Source: Cladorhizidae sp. MBARI D1340-BT2 | Taxonomy: Eukaryota > Porifera > Demospongiae > Poecilosclerida > Cladorhizidae | Length of the DNA stretch: 64,000 nt | Assembly (NCBI GenBank): GCA_028752905.1 | Contig: JAQNBH010000020.1 | Location: 1,116,001 to 1,180,000 of the forward strand | Direction of reading: 5' to 3' | The notes under the pieces: generated by a model | Databases searched by the model: none | What the model was told of the DNA's origin: nothing | What the model saw: only the letters and a program-made list of their open reading frames with translations | Part shown: positions 49,913 to 63,213 of the stretch, piece by piece | Layout of the letters: each line of letters begins with the position of its first letter | Position numbering within the stretch: position 1 is the stretch's first letter | Program-made: the position numbers and the translations under genes

Positions 49913-50821
49913 ATGTGTTCTCTATCTTGATATTTGCCCTAATTTGGTCTATAATATGTTTCTCATTTTTCCCCCAAAAATCTTGCTTTTTTGCCGTAAA
50001 GCTCATAACTTTTCTACACTTTATCCAAAAAAGATAATTTTTATATCACCGAATAGCCCTTCTAATTATCTGTCTTTTGTACGTGCCAATATTTTGTGTA
50101 CTCTAAGTATTAGCAAGTTATGGTGATTTGAAGTGGTAAGGTTTGCGATCTTTCCTGGCGTTTTCCAGTTGCCAAAGCGGTGGCCTGCCAGTGAAAAACC
50201 ACTACATTTATTGATAATCTGTTGACATGTTGCAGATAAGGACCTTCTCTATCAGTTGACAAAATCTGGCACTTTGGTCTTGTTAATTAGGGCAGTTATG
50301 AATTGTAATCTTACTTGATGCTAAACATGTTAGCTTCGTAGATTATCCACACCACTGAATAGACTTGATGTATAGCTATTAAGATAGGACTCTCTAAGTG
50401 CTCTCTCTTGATACCAAACATCCATATATTCTGCACACTTCACTGTAATGGACTTGCAAGATAGGTATCTCTCAGTGTTCTCTATCTTGAGCTAAACATG
50501 TTAGCTTCATAGATTCTCCACACTTCACTGAATAGAGTTGATATATAGCTCTTAAGGTAGGCCTCTCTCTGTTCTCTCTCTTGATACCAAACATCCGTAT
50601 ATTCTGCATACATAGAATCACAAGATAGGTTTCTCTATGTGTTATCTATCTTGATGCTAAACAGGTTAGCTTCATAGATTCTCCACACTTCACTGTATAA
50701 ACTTGATATATAGCTATTAAGATAGGTCTCTCCCTGTGCTCTCTGTTGATATCAAACATCCATAATATTCTGCACAATTCACTGTAATGGACTTGATATG
50801 ATTCGAATGATAGGTTTCATT
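49913..50821 (+). repeat. Satellite unit 56, type A, 909 bp
   Basis: GCTCTTAAGG, TGTTATCTATC with CACAATTC, the recombinant pairing of unit 49. Confidence 0.96.
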
Positions 50822-51730
50822 ATGTGTTCTCTATCTTGATATTTGCCCTAATTTGGTCTATAATATGTTTCTCATTTTTCCCCCAAAAATCTTGCTTTTT
50901 TGCCGTAAAGCTCATAACTTTTCTACACTTTATCCAAAAAAGATAATTTTTATATCACCGAATAGCCCTTCTAATTATCTGTCTTTTGTACGTGCCAATA
51001 TTTTGTGTACTCTAAGTATTAGCAAGTTATGGTGATTTGAAGTGGTAAGGTTTGCGATCTTTCCTGGCGTTTTCCAGTTGCCAAAGCGGTGGCCTGCCAG
51101 TGAAAAACCACTACATTTATTGATAATCTGTTGACATGTTGCAGATAAGGACCTTCTCTATCAGTTGACAAAATCTGGCACTTTGGTCTTGTTAATTAGG
51201 GCAGTTATGAATTGTAATCTTACTTGATGCTAAACATGTTAGCTTCGTAGATTATCCACACCACTGAATAGACTTGATGTATAGCTATTAAGATAGGACT
51301 CTCTAAGTGCTCTCTCTTGATACCAAACATCCATATATTCTGCACACTTCACTGTAATGGACTTGCAAGATAGGTATCTCTCAGTGTTCTCTATCTTGAG
51401 CTAAACATGTTAGCTTCATAGATTCTCCACACTTCACTGAATAGAGTTGATATATAGCTCTTAAGGTAGGCCTCTCTCTGTTCTCTCTCTTGATACCAAA
51501 CATCCGTATATTCTGCATACATAGAATCACAAGATAGGTTTCTCTATGTGTTATCTATCTTGATGCTAAACAGGTTAGCTTCATAGATTCTCCACACTTC
51601 ACTGTATAAACTTGATATATAGCTATTAAGATAGGTCTCTCCCTGTGCTCTCTGTTGATATCAAACATCCATAATATTCTGCACACTTCACTGTAATGGA
51701 CTTGATATGATTCGAATGATAGGTTTCATT
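50822..51730 (+). repeat. Satellite unit 57, type A, 909 bp
   Basis: T5C5A5, GCTCTTAAGG, CACACTTC. Units 56-57 repeat units 49-50 at a distance of 6351 bp (seven units). Confidence 0.96.
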
Positions 51731-52636
51731 ATGTGTTCTCTATCTTGATATTTGCCCTAATTTGGTCTATATGTTTCTCATTTCCCCCCCAAAAATCTTG
51801 TTATTTTGCCGTAAAGCTCATAACTTTTCTACACTTTACCCCAAAAAGAAAATTTTTATATCACCGGATAGCCCTTCTAATTATCTGTCTTTTGTACGTG
51901 CCAAAATTTTGTGTACTCTAAGTATTAGCACGTTATGGTGATTTGAAGTGGTAAGGTTTGCGATCTTTCCTGGCGTTTTCCAGTTGCCAAAGCGGTGGCC
52001 TGCCAGTGAAAAACCACTACATTTATTGATAATCTGTTGACATGTTGCAGATAAGGACCTTCTCTATCAGTTGACAAAATCTGGCACTTTGGTCTTGTTA
52101 ATTAGGGCAGTTATGAATTGTAATCTTACTTGATGCTAAACATGTTAGCTTCGTAGATTATCCACACCACTGAATAGACTTGATGTATAGCTATTAAGAT
52201 AGGACTCTCTAAGTGCTCTCTCTTGATACCAAACATCCATATATTCTGCACACTTCACTGTAATGGACTTGCAAGATAGGTATCTCTCAGTGTTCTCTAT
52301 CTTGAGCTAAACATGTTAGCTTCATAGATTCTCCACACTTCACTGAATAGAGTTGATATATAGCTCTAAAGGTAGGCCTCTCTCTGTTCTCTCTCTTGAT
52401 ACCAAACATCCGTATATTCTGCATACATAGAATCACAAGATAGGTTTCTCTATGTGTTCTCTATCTTGATGCTAAACAGGTTAGCTTCATAGATTCTCCA
52501 CACTTCACTGTATAAACTTGATATATAGCTATTAAGATAGGTCTCTCCCTGTGCTCTCTGTTGATATCAAACATCCATAATATTCTGCACAATTCACTGT
52601 AATAGACTTGATATGATTCGAATGATAGGTTTCATT
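51731..52636 (+). repeat. Satellite unit 58, type B, 906 bp
   Basis: CACCGGATAG, CCAAAATTTTG, AGCACGTTATGG as in unit 42. Private TAATAGACTTG near its end. Confidence 0.96.
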
Positions 52637-53545
52637 ATGTGTTCTCTATCTTGATATTTGCCCTAATTTGGTCTATAATATGTTTCTCATTTTCCCCCCA
52701 AAAATCTTGCTTTTTTGCCGTAAAGCTCATAACTTTTCTACACTTTATCCAAAAAAGATAATTTTTATATCACCGAATAGCCCTTCTAATTATCTGTCTT
52801 TTGTACGTGTCAATATTTTGTGTACTCTAAGTATTAGCAAGTTATGGTGATTTGAAGTGGTAAGGTTTGCGATCTTTCCTGGCGTTTTCCAGTTGCCAAA
52901 GCGGTGGCCTGCCAGTGAAAAACCACTACATTTATTGATAATCTGTTGACATGTTGCAGATAAGGACCTTCTCTATCAGTTGACAAAATCTGGCACTTTG
53001 GTCTTGTTAATTAGGGCAGTTATGAATTGTAATCTTACTTGATGCTAAACATGTTAGCTTCGTAGATTATCCACACCACTGAATAGACTTGATGTATAGC
53101 TATTAAGATAGGACTCTCTAAGTGCTCTCTCTTGATACCAAACATCCATATATTCTGCACACTTCACTGTAATGGACTTGCAAGATAGGTATCTCTCAGT
53201 GTTCTCTATCTTGAGCTAAACATGTTAGCTTCATAGATTCTCCACACTTCACTGAATAGAGTTGATATATAGCTCTAAAGGTAGGCCTCTCTCTGTTCTC
53301 TCTCTTGATACCAAACATCCGTATATTCTGCATACATAGAATCACAAGATAGGTTTCTCTATGTGTTATCTATCTTGATGCTAAACAGGTTAGCTTCATA
53401 GATTCTCCACACTTCACTGTATAAACTTGATATATAGCTATTAAGATAGGTCTCTCCCTGTGCTCTCTGTTGATATCAAACATCCATAATATTCTGCACA
53501 CTTCACTGTAATGGACTTGATATGATTCGAATGATAGGTTTCATT
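52637..53545 (+). repeat. Satellite unit 59, type A, 909 bp
   Basis: Tract T4C6A5 like unit 43. Private GTACGTGTCAATATT. Last A/B unit before the C/D domain; the pair 58-59 resembles 42-43, which also precedes a C unit. Confidence 0.96.
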
Positions 53546-54118
53546 ATGTGTTCTCTATCTTGATATTTGCCCTAATTTGGTCTATATGTTTCTCATTTTC
53601 CCCCCAAAAATCTTGTTATTTTGCCGTAAAGCTCATAACTTTTCTACACTTTACCCCAAAAAGAAAATTTTTATATCACCGGATAGCCCTTCTAATTATC
53701 TGTCTTTTGTATGTGCCAAAATGTTTAGTACTCTAAGTATTAGCAAGTTATGATGATTTGAAGTGGTAAGGTTTGCGATCTTTCCTGGCGTTTTCCAGTT
53801 GCCAAAGCGGTGGCCTGCCAGTGAAAAACCACTACATTTATTGATAATCTGTTGACATGTTGCAGATAAGGGCCTTCTCTATCAGTTGACAAAATCTGGG
53901 ACTTTGGTCTTGTTAATTAGGGCAGTTATGAATTGTACTACTCTTACTTGATGCTAAACAGGTTAGCTTCATAGATTCTCCACACTTCACTGTATAAACT
54001 TGATATATAGCTATTAAGATAGGTCTCTCCCTGTGCTCTCTGTTGATATCAAACATCCATAATATTCTGCACACTTCACTGTAATGGACTTGATATGATT
54101 CGAATGATAGGTTTCATT
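53546..54118 (+). repeat. Satellite unit 60, type C, truncated to 573 bp
   Basis: Normal C head and core (T4C6A5, AAAATGTTTAGTAC, TGTACTACTC), then S3 follows directly at 53947 (CTTGATGCTAAACAGG). S1 and S2 are absent. The loss of 338 bp equals a C-form S1 (174 bp) plus S2 (164 bp). S1 and S3 share their first 14 bases, CTTGATGCTAAACA, so the join lies in 53947-53960. Confidence 0.97.
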
Positions 54119-55029
54119 ATGTGTTCTCTATCTTGATATTTGCCCTAATTTGGTCTATATGTTTCTCATTTTCCCCCCAAAAATCTTGTTATTTTGCCGT
54201 AAAGCTCATAACTTTTCTACACTTTACCCCAAAAAGAAAATTTTTATATCACCGGATAGCCCTTCTAATTATCTGTCTTTTGTATGTGCCAAAATGTTTA
54301 GTACTCTAAGTATTAGCAAGTTATGATGATTTGAAGTGGTAAGGTTTGCGATCTTTCCTGGCGTTTTCCAGTTGCCAAAGCGGTGGCCTGCCAGTGAAAA
54401 ACCACTACATTTATTGATAATCTGTTGACATGTTGCAGATAAGGGCCTTCTCTATCAGTTGACAAAATCTGGGACTTTGGTCTTGTTAATTAGGGCAGTT
54501 ATGAATTGTACTACTCTTACTTGATGCTAAACATGTTAGCTTCGTAGATTATCCACACTTCACTGAATAGACTTGATGTATAGCTATTAAGATAGGACTC
54601 TCTAAGTGCTCTCTCTTGATACCAAACATCCATATATTCTGCACACTTCACTGTAATGGACTTGCAAGATAGGTATCTCTCAGTGTTCTCTATCTTGAGC
54701 TAAACATGTTAGCTTCATAGATTCTCCACACTTCACTGAATAGACTTGATATATAGCTCTAAAGGTAGGCCTCTCTCTGTTCTCTCTCTTGATACCAAAC
54801 GTCCGTATATTCTGCATACATAGAATCACAAGATAGGTTTCTCTATGTGTTCTCTATCTTGATGCTAAACAGGTTAGCTTCATAGATTCTCCACACTTCA
54901 CTGTATAAACTTGATATATAGCTATTAAGATAGGTCTCTCCCTGTGCTCTCTGTTGATATCAAACATCCATAATATTCTGCACACTTCACTGTAATGGAC
55001 TTGATATGATTCGAATGATAGGTTTCATT
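54119..55029 (+). repeat. Satellite unit 61, type C, 911 bp
   Basis: Full-length C unit with GTATGTGCC, as in unit 60, and C-form S1 and S2. Unit 60 looks like a deleted copy of this one. Confidence 0.96.
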
Positions 55030-55937
55030 ATGTGTTCTCTATCTTGATATTTGCCCTAATTTGGTCTATAATATGTTTCTCATTTTTCCCCCAAAAATCT
55101 TGCTTTTTTGCCGTAAAGCTCATAACTTTTCTACACTTTACCCACAAAAGATATTTTTATATCACCGAATAGCCCTTCTAATTATCTATCTTTTGTATGT
55201 GCCAAAATTTTGAGTACTCTAAGTATTAGCAAGTTATGGTGATTTGAAGTGGTAAGGTTTGCGATCTTTCCTGGCGTTTTCCAGTTGCCAAAGCGGTGGC
55301 CTGCCAGTGAAAAACCACTACATTTATTGATAATCTGTTGACATGTTGCAGATAAGGGCCTTCTCTATCAGTTGACAAAATCTGGGACTTTGGTCTTGTT
55401 AATTAGGGCAGTTATGAATTGTACTCTTACTTGATGCTAAACATGTTAGCTTCGTAGATTATCCACACCACTGAATAGACTTGATGTATAGCTATTAAGA
55501 TAGGACTCTCTAAGTGCTCTCTCTTGATACCAAACATCCATATATTCTGCACACTTCACTGTAATGGACTTGCAAGATAGGTATCTCTCAGTGTTCTCTA
55601 TCTTGAGCTAAACATGTTAGCTTCATAGATTCTCCACACTTCACTGAATAGAGTTGATATATAGCTCTAAAGGTAGGCCTCTCTCTGTTCTCTCTCTTGA
55701 TACCAAACATCCGTATATTCTGCATACATAGAATCACAAGATAGGTTTCTCTATGTGTTCTCTATCTTGATGCTAAACAGGTTAGCTTCATAGATTCTCC
55801 ACACTTCACTGTATAAACTTGATATATAGCTATTAAGATAGGTCTCTCCCTGTGCTCTCTGTTGATATCAAACATCCATAATATTCTGCACACTTCACTG
55901 TAATGGACTTGATATGATTCGAATGATAGGTTTCATT
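55030..55937 (+). repeat. Satellite unit 62, type D, 908 bp
   Basis: CTATAATATG with T5C5A5, TTACCCACAAAAGATATTT, CTATCTTTTGTATG, TTTTGAGTACTC, AAGGGCC, CTGGGAC, TGTACTCTTAC. S1 and S2 are the A/B form. Confidence 0.96.
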
Positions 55938-56843
55938 ATGTGTTCTCTATCTTGATATTTGCCCTAATTTGGTCTATATGTTTCTCATTTTCCCCCAAAA
56001 AATCTTGTTATTTTGCCGTAAAGCTCATAACTTTTCTACACTTTACCCCAAAAAGAAAATTTTTATATCACCGGATAGCCCTTCTAATTATCTGTCTTTT
56101 GTACGTGCCAAAATGTTTAGTACTCTAAGTATTAGCAAGTTATGATTATTTGAAGTGGTAAGGTTTGCGATCTTTCCTGGCGTTTTCCAGTTGCCAAAGC
56201 GGTGGCCTGCCAGTGAAAAACCACTACATTTATTGATAATCTGTTGACATGTTGCAGATAAGGACCTTCTCTATCAGTTGACAAAATCTGGCACTTTGGT
56301 CTTGTTAATTAGGGCAGTTATGAATTGTAATCTTACTTGATGCTAAACATGTTAGCTTCGTAGATTATCCACACCACTGAATAGACTTGATGTATAGCTA
56401 TTAAGATAGGACTCTCTAAGTGCTCTCTCTTGATACCAAACATCCATATATTCTGCACACTTCACTGTAATGGACTTGCAAGATAGGTATCTCTCAGTGT
56501 TCTCTATCTTGAGCTAAACATGTTAGCTTCATAGATTCTCCACACTTCACTGAATAGAGTTGATATATAGCTCTAAAGGTAGGCCTCTCTCTGTTCTCTC
56601 TCTTGATACCAAACATCCGTATATTCTGCATACATAGAATCACAAGATAGGTTTCTCTATGTGTTATCTATCTTGATGCTAAACAGGTTAGCTTCATAGA
56701 TTCTCCACACTTCACTGTATAAACTTGATATATAGCTATTAAGATAGGTCTCTCCCTGTGCTCTCTGTTGATATCAAACATCCATAATATTCTGCACACT
56801 TCACTGTAATGGACTTGATATGATTCGAATGATAGGTTTCATT
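55938..56843 (+). repeat. Satellite unit 63, C head with A/B core, 906 bp
   Basis: T4C5A6, AAAATGTTTAGTAC and private TATGATTATTTG, then AAGGACC, CTGGCAC, TGTAATCTTAC and A/B-form S1 and S2. Switches from C to A/B between about 56147 and 56270. Confidence 0.95.
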
Positions 56844-57754
56844 ATGTGTTCTCTATCTTGATATTTGCCCTAATTTGGTCTATATGTTTCTCATTTTCCC
56901 CCCAAAAATCTTGTTATTTTGCCGTAAAGCTCATAACTTTTCTACACTTTACCCCAAAAAGAAAATTTTTATATCACCGGATAGCCCTTCTAATTATCTG
57001 TCTTTTGTATGTGCCAAAATGTTTAGTACTCTAAGTATTAGCAAGTTATGATGATTTGAAGTGGTAAGGTTTGCGATCTTTCCTGGCGTTTTCCAGTTGC
57101 CAAAGCGGTGGCCTGCCAGTGAAAAACCACTACATTTATTGATAATCTGTTGACATGTTGCAGATAAGGGCCTTCTCTATCAGTTGACAAAATCTGGGAC
57201 TTTGGTCTTGTTAATTAGGGCAGTTATGAATTGTACTACTCTTACTTGATGCTAAACATGTTAGCTTCGTAGATTATCCACACTTCACTGAATAGACTTG
57301 ATGTATAGCTATTAAGATAGGACTCTCTAAGTGCTCTCTCTTGATACCAAACATCCATATATTCTGCACACTTCACTGTAATGGACTTGCAAGATAGGTA
57401 TCTCTCAGTGTTCTCTATCTTGAGCTAAACATGTTAGCTTCATAGATTCTCCACACTTCACTGAATAGACTTGATATATAGCTCTAAAGGTAGGCCTCTC
57501 TCTGTTCTCTCTCTTGATACCAAACGTCCGTATATTCTGCATACATAGAATCACAAGATAGGTTTCTCTATGTGTTCTCTATCTTGATGCTAAACAGGTT
57601 AGCTTCATAGATTCTCCACACTTCACTGTATAAACTTGATATATAGCTATTAAGATAGGTCTCTCCCTGTGCTCTCTGTTGATATCAAACATCCATAATA
57701 TTCTGCACACTTCACTGTAATGGACTTGATATGATTCGAATGATAGGTTTCATT
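56844..57754 (+). repeat. Satellite unit 64, type C, 911 bp
   Basis: Full C set with GTATGTGCC. Starts the C-D dimer series. Confidence 0.96.
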
Positions 57755-58662
57755 ATGTGTTCTCTATCTTGATATTTGCCCTAATTTGGTCTATAATATG
57801 TTTCTCATTTTTCCCCCAAAAATCTTGCTTTTTTGCCGTAAAGCTCATAACTTTTCTACACTTTACCCACAAAAGATATTTTTATATCACCGAATAGCCC
57901 TTCTAATTATCTATCTTTTGTATGTGCCAAAATTTTGAGTACTCTAAGTATTAGCAAGTTATGGTGATTTGAAGTGGTAAGGTTTGCGATCTTTCCTGGC
58001 GTTTTCCAGTTGCCAAAGCGGTGGCCTGCCAGTGAAAAACCACTACATTTATTGATAATCTGTTGACATGTTGCAGATAAGGGCCTTCTCTATCAGTTGA
58101 CAAAATCTGGGACTTTGGTCTTGTTAATTAGGGCAGTTATGAATTGTACTCTTACTTGATGCTAAACATGTTAGCTTCGTAGATTATCCACACCACTGAA
58201 TAGACTTGATGTATAGCTATTAAGATAGGACTCTCTAAGTGCTCTCTCTTGATACCAAACATCCATATATTCTGCACACTTCACTGTAATGGACTTGCAA
58301 GATAGGTATCTCTCAGTGTTCTCTATCTTGAGCTAAACATGTTAGCTTCATAGATTCTCCACACTTCACTGAATAGAGTTGATATATAGCTCTAAAGGTA
58401 GGCCTCTCTCTGTTCTCTCTCTTGATACCAAACATCCGTATATTCTGCATACATAGAATCACAAGATAGGTTTCTCTATGTGTTCTCTATCTTGATGCTA
58501 AACAGGTTAGCTTCATAGATTCTCCACACTTCACTGTATAAACTTGATATATAGCTATTAAGATAGGTCTCTCCCTGTGCTCTCTGTTGATATCAAACAT
58601 CCATAATATTCTGCACACTTCACTGTAATGGACTTGATATGATTCGAATGATAGGTTTCATT
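57755..58662 (+). repeat. Satellite unit 65, type D, 908 bp
   Basis: T5C5A5 and the full D set; no difference from unit 62 noticed. Confidence 0.96.
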
Positions 58663-59573
58663 ATGTGTTCTCTATCTTGATATTTGCCCTAATTTGGTCT
58701 ATATGTTTCTCATTTTCCCCCCAAAAATCTTGTTATTTTGCCGTAAAGCTCATAACTTTTCTACACTTTACCCCAAAAAGAAAATTTTTATATCACCGGA
58801 TAGCCCTTCTAATTATCTGTCTTTTGTACGTACCAAAATGTTTAGTACTCTAAGTATTAGCAAGTTATGATGATTTGAAGTGGTAAGGTTTGCGATCTTT
58901 CCTGGCGTTTTCCAGTTGCCAAAGCGGTGGCCTGCCAGTGAAAAACCACTACATTTATTGATAATCTGTTGACATGTTGCAGATAAGGGCCTTCTCTATC
59001 AGTTGACAAAATCTGGGACTTTGGTCTTGTTAATTAGGGCAGTTATGAATTGTACTACTCTTACTTGATGCTAAACATGTTAGCTTCGTAGATTATCCAC
59101 ACTTCACTGAATAGACTTGATGTATAGCTATTAAGATAGGACTCTCTAAGTGCTCTCTCTTGATACCAAACATCCATATATTCTGCACACTTCACTGTAA
59201 TGGACTTGCAAGATAGGTATCTCTCAGTGTTCTCTATCTTGAGCTAAACATGTTAGCTTCATAGATTCTCCACACTTCACTGAATAGACTTGATATATAG
59301 CTCTAAAGGTAGGCCTCTCTCTGTTCTCTCTCTTGATACCAAACGTCCGTATATTCTGCATACATAGAATCACAAGATAGGTTTCTCTATGTGTTCTCTA
59401 TCTTGATGCTAAACAGGTTAGCTTCATAGATTCTCCACACTTCACTGTATAAACTTGATATATAGCTATTAAGATAGGTCTCTCCCTGTGCTCTCTGTTG
59501 ATATCAAACATCCATAATATTCTGCACACTTCACTGTAATGGACTTGATATGATTCGAATGATAGGTTTCATT
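58663..59573 (+). repeat. Satellite unit 66, type C, 911 bp
   Basis: Full C set. Private GTACGTACC for GTACGTGCC. Confidence 0.96.
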
Positions 59574-60481
59574 ATGTGTTCTCTATCTTGATATTTGCCC
59601 TAATTTGGTCTATAATATGTTTCTCATTTTCCCCCCAAAAATCTTGCTTTTTTGCCGTAAAGCTCATAACTTTTCTACACTTTACCCACAAAAGATATTT
59701 TTATATCACCGAATAGCCCTTCTAATTATCTATCTTTTGTATGTGCCAAAATTTTGAGTACTCTAAGTATTAGCAAGTTATGGTGATTTGAAGTGGTAAG
59801 GTTTGCGATCTTTCCTGGCGTTTTCCAGTTGCCAAAGCGGTGGCCTGCCAGTGAAAAACCACTACATTTATTGATAATCTGTTGACATGTTGCAGATAAG
59901 GGCCTTCTCTATCAGTTGACAAAATCTGGGACTTTGGTCTTGTTAATTAGGGCAGTTATGAATTGTACTCTTACTTGATGCTAAACATGTTAGCTTCGTA
60001 GATTATCCACACCACTGAATAGACTTGATGTATAGCTATTAAGATAGGACTCTCTAAGTGCTCTCTCTTGATACCAAACATCCATATATTCTGCACACTT
60101 CACTGTAATGGACTTGCAAGATAGGTATCTCTCAGTGTTCTCTATCTTGAGCTAAACATGTTAGCTTCATAGATTCTCCACACTTCACTGAATAGAGTTG
60201 ATATATAGCTCTAAAGGTAGGCCTCTCTCTGTTCTCTCTCTTGATACCAAACATCCGTATATTCTGCATACATAGAATCACAAGATAGGTTTCTCTATGT
60301 GTTCTCTATCTTGATGCTAAACAGGTTAGCTTCATAGATTCTCCACACTTCACTGTATAAACTTGATATATAGCTATTAAGATAGGTCTCTCCCTGTGCT
60401 CTCTGTTGATATCAAACATCCATAATATTCTGCACAATTCACTGTAATGGACTTGATATGATTCGAATGATAGGTTTCATT
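59574..60481 (+). repeat. Satellite unit 67, type D, 908 bp
   Basis: T4C6A5 with the D set. S3 has CACAATTC, the only case in the C/D domain, and a T6C4 A-like head follows. Confidence 0.96.
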
Positions 60482-61394
60482 ATGTGTTCTCTATCTTGAT
60501 ATTTGCCCTAATTTGGTCTATAATATGTTTCTCATTTTTTCCCCAAAAATCTTGCTTTTTTGCCGTAAAGCTCATAACTTTTCTACACTTTATCCAAAAA
60601 GATAATTTTTATATTACCGAATAGCCCTTCTAATTATCTGTCTTTTGTACGTGCCAAAATGTTTAGTACTCTAAGTATTAGCAAGTTATGATGATTTGAA
60701 GTGGTAAGGTTTGCGATCTTTCCTGGCGTTTTCCAGTTGCCAAAGCGGTGGCCTGCCAGTGAAAAACCACTACATTTATTGATAATCTGTTGACATGTTG
60801 CAGATAAGGGCCTTCTCTATCAGTTGACAAAATCTGGGACTTTGGTCTTGTTAATTAGGGCAGTTATGAATTGTACTACTCTTACTTGATGCTAAACATG
60901 TTAGCTTCGTAGATTATCCACACTTCACTGAATAGACTTGATGTATAGCTATTAAGATAGGACTCTCTAAGTGCTCTCTCTTGATACCATACATCCATAT
61001 ATTCTGCACACTTCACTGTAATGGACTTGCAAGATAGGTATCTCTCAGTGTTCTCTATCTTGAGCTAAACATGTTAGCTTCATAGATTCTCCACACTTCA
61101 CTGAATAGACTTGATATATAGCTCTAAAGGTAGGCCTCTCTCTGTTCTCTCTCTTGATACCAAACGTCCGTATATTCTGCATACATAGAATCACAAGATA
61201 GGTTTCTCTATGTGTTCTCTATCTTGATGCTAAACAGGTTAGCTTCATAGATTCTCCACACTTCACTGTATAAACTTGATATATAGCTATTAAGATAGGT
61301 CTCTCCCTGTGCTCTCTGTTGATATCAAACATCCATAATATTCTGCACACTTCACTGTAATGGACTTGATATGATTCGAATGATAGGTTTCATT
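60482..61394 (+). repeat. Satellite unit 68, A head with C second part, 913 bp
   Basis: CTATAATATG, T6C4A5, TTATCCAAAAAGAT (one A short), ATTACCGAATAG, then AAAATGTTTAGTAC, TATGATGATTTG, TGTACTACTC and C-form S1 and S2. Private ACCATACATCC in S1. Longest unit of the window. Confidence 0.95.
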
Positions 61395-62302
61395 ATGTGT
61401 TCTCTATCTTGATATTTGCCCTAATTTGGTCTATAATATGTTTCTCATTTTTCCCCCAAAAATCTTGCTTTTTTGCCGTAAAGCTCATAACTTTTCTACA
61501 CTTTACCCACAAAAGATATTTTTATATCACCGAATAGCCCTTCTAATTATCTATCTTTTGTATGTGCCAAAATTTTGAGTACTCTAAGTATTAGCAAGTT
61601 ATGGTGATTTGAAGTGGTAAGGTTTGCGATCTTTCCTGGCGTTTTCCAGTTGCCAAAGCGGTGGCCTGCCAGTGAAAAACCACTACATTTATTGATAATC
61701 TGTTGACATGTTGCAGATAAGGGCCTTCTCTATCAGTTGACAAAATCTGGGACTTTGGTCTTGTTAATTAGGGCAGTTATGAATTGTACTCTTACTTGAT
61801 GCTAAACATGTTAGCTTCGTAGATTATCCACACCACTGAATAGACTTGATGTATAGCTATTAAGATAGGACTCTCTAAGTGCTCTCTCTTGATACCAAAC
61901 ATCCATATATTCTGCACACTTCACTGTAATGGACTTGCAAGATAGGTATCTCTCAGTGTTCTCTATCTTGAGCTAAACATGTTAGCTTCATAGATTCTCC
62001 ACACTTCACTGAATAGAGTTGATATATAGCTCTAAAGGTAGGCCTCTCTCTGTTCTCTCTCTTGATACCAAACATCCGTATATTCTGCATACATAGAATC
62101 ACAAGATAGGTTTCTCTATGTGTTCTCTATCTTGATGCTAAACAGGTTAGCTTCATAGATTCTCCACACTTCACTGTATAAACTTGATATATAGCTATTA
62201 AGATAGGTCTCTCCCTGTGCTCTCTGTTGATATCAAACATCCATAATATTCTGCACACTTCACTGTAATGGACTTGATATGATTCGAATGATAGGTTTCA
62301 TT
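61395..62302 (+). repeat. Satellite unit 69, type D, 908 bp
   Basis: T5C5A5 and full D set, A/B-form S1 and S2. Confidence 0.96.
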
Positions 62303-63213
62303 ATGTGTTCTCTATCTTGATATTTGCCCTAATTTGGTCTATATGTTTCTCATTTTCCCCCCAAAAATCTTGTTATTTTGCCGTAAAGCTCATAACTTTT
62401 CTACACTTTACCCCAAAAAGAAAATTTTTATATCACCGGATAGCCCTTCTAATTATCTGTCTTTTGTACGTGCCAAAATGTTTAGTACTCTAAGTATTAG
62501 CAAGTTATGATGATTTGAAGTGGTAAGGTTTGCGATCTTTCCTGGCGTTTTCCAGTTGCCAAAGCGGTGGCCTGCCAGTGAAAAACCACTACATTTATTG
62601 ATAATCTGTTGACATGTTGCAGATAAGGGCCTTCTCTATCAGTTGACAAAATCTGGGACTTTGGTCTTGTTAATTAGGGCAGTTATGAATTGTACTACTC
62701 TTACTTGATGCTAAACATGTTAGCTTCGTAGATTATCCACACTTCACTGAATAGACTTGATGTATAGCTATTAAGATAGGACTCTCTAAGTGCTCTCTCT
62801 TGATACCAAACATCCATATATTCTGCACACTTCACTGTAATGGACTTGCAAGATAGGTATCTCTCAGTGTTCTCTATCTTGAGCTAAACATGTTAGCTTC
62901 ATAGATTCTCCACACTTCACTGAATAGACTTGATATATAGCTCTAAAGGTAGGCCTCTCTCTGTTCTCTCTCTTGATACCAAACGTCCGTATATTCTGCA
63001 TACATAGAATCACAAGATAGGTTTCTCTATGTGTTCTCTATCTTGATGCTAAACAGGTTAGCTTCATAGATTCTCCACACTTCACTGTATAAACTTGATA
63101 TATAGCTATTAAGATAGGTCTCTCCCTGTGCTCTCTGTTGATATCAAACATCCATAATATTCTGCACACTTCACTGTAATGGACTTGATATGATTCGAAT
63201 GATAGGTTTCATT
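62303..63213 (+). repeat. Satellite unit 70, type C, 911 bp
   Basis: T4C6A5, GTACGTGCC and full C set. Confidence 0.96.

Larger units (their letters stand above)
45380..50821 (+). repeat. Higher-order trimer (mosaic-B-A), 2721 bp, two copies
   Basis: Units 51-53 and 54-56 correspond. The unusual three-way mosaic unit 51 recurs as unit 54, and TTACCCCCAAAAG recurs in units 52 and 55. The third members differ at CACACTTC (unit 53) versus CACAATTC (unit 56). Units 49-50 and 56-57 are also alike, so the segment was probably made by unequal exchange across several units. Confidence 0.85.

Noticed and set aside
53546..54118. Short unit as an assembly gap or misjoin
   Set aside because: The join is exactly in register between homologous positions of S1 and S3, with no N or foreign bases, which fits biological recombination. 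Read-level confirmation is still desirable.
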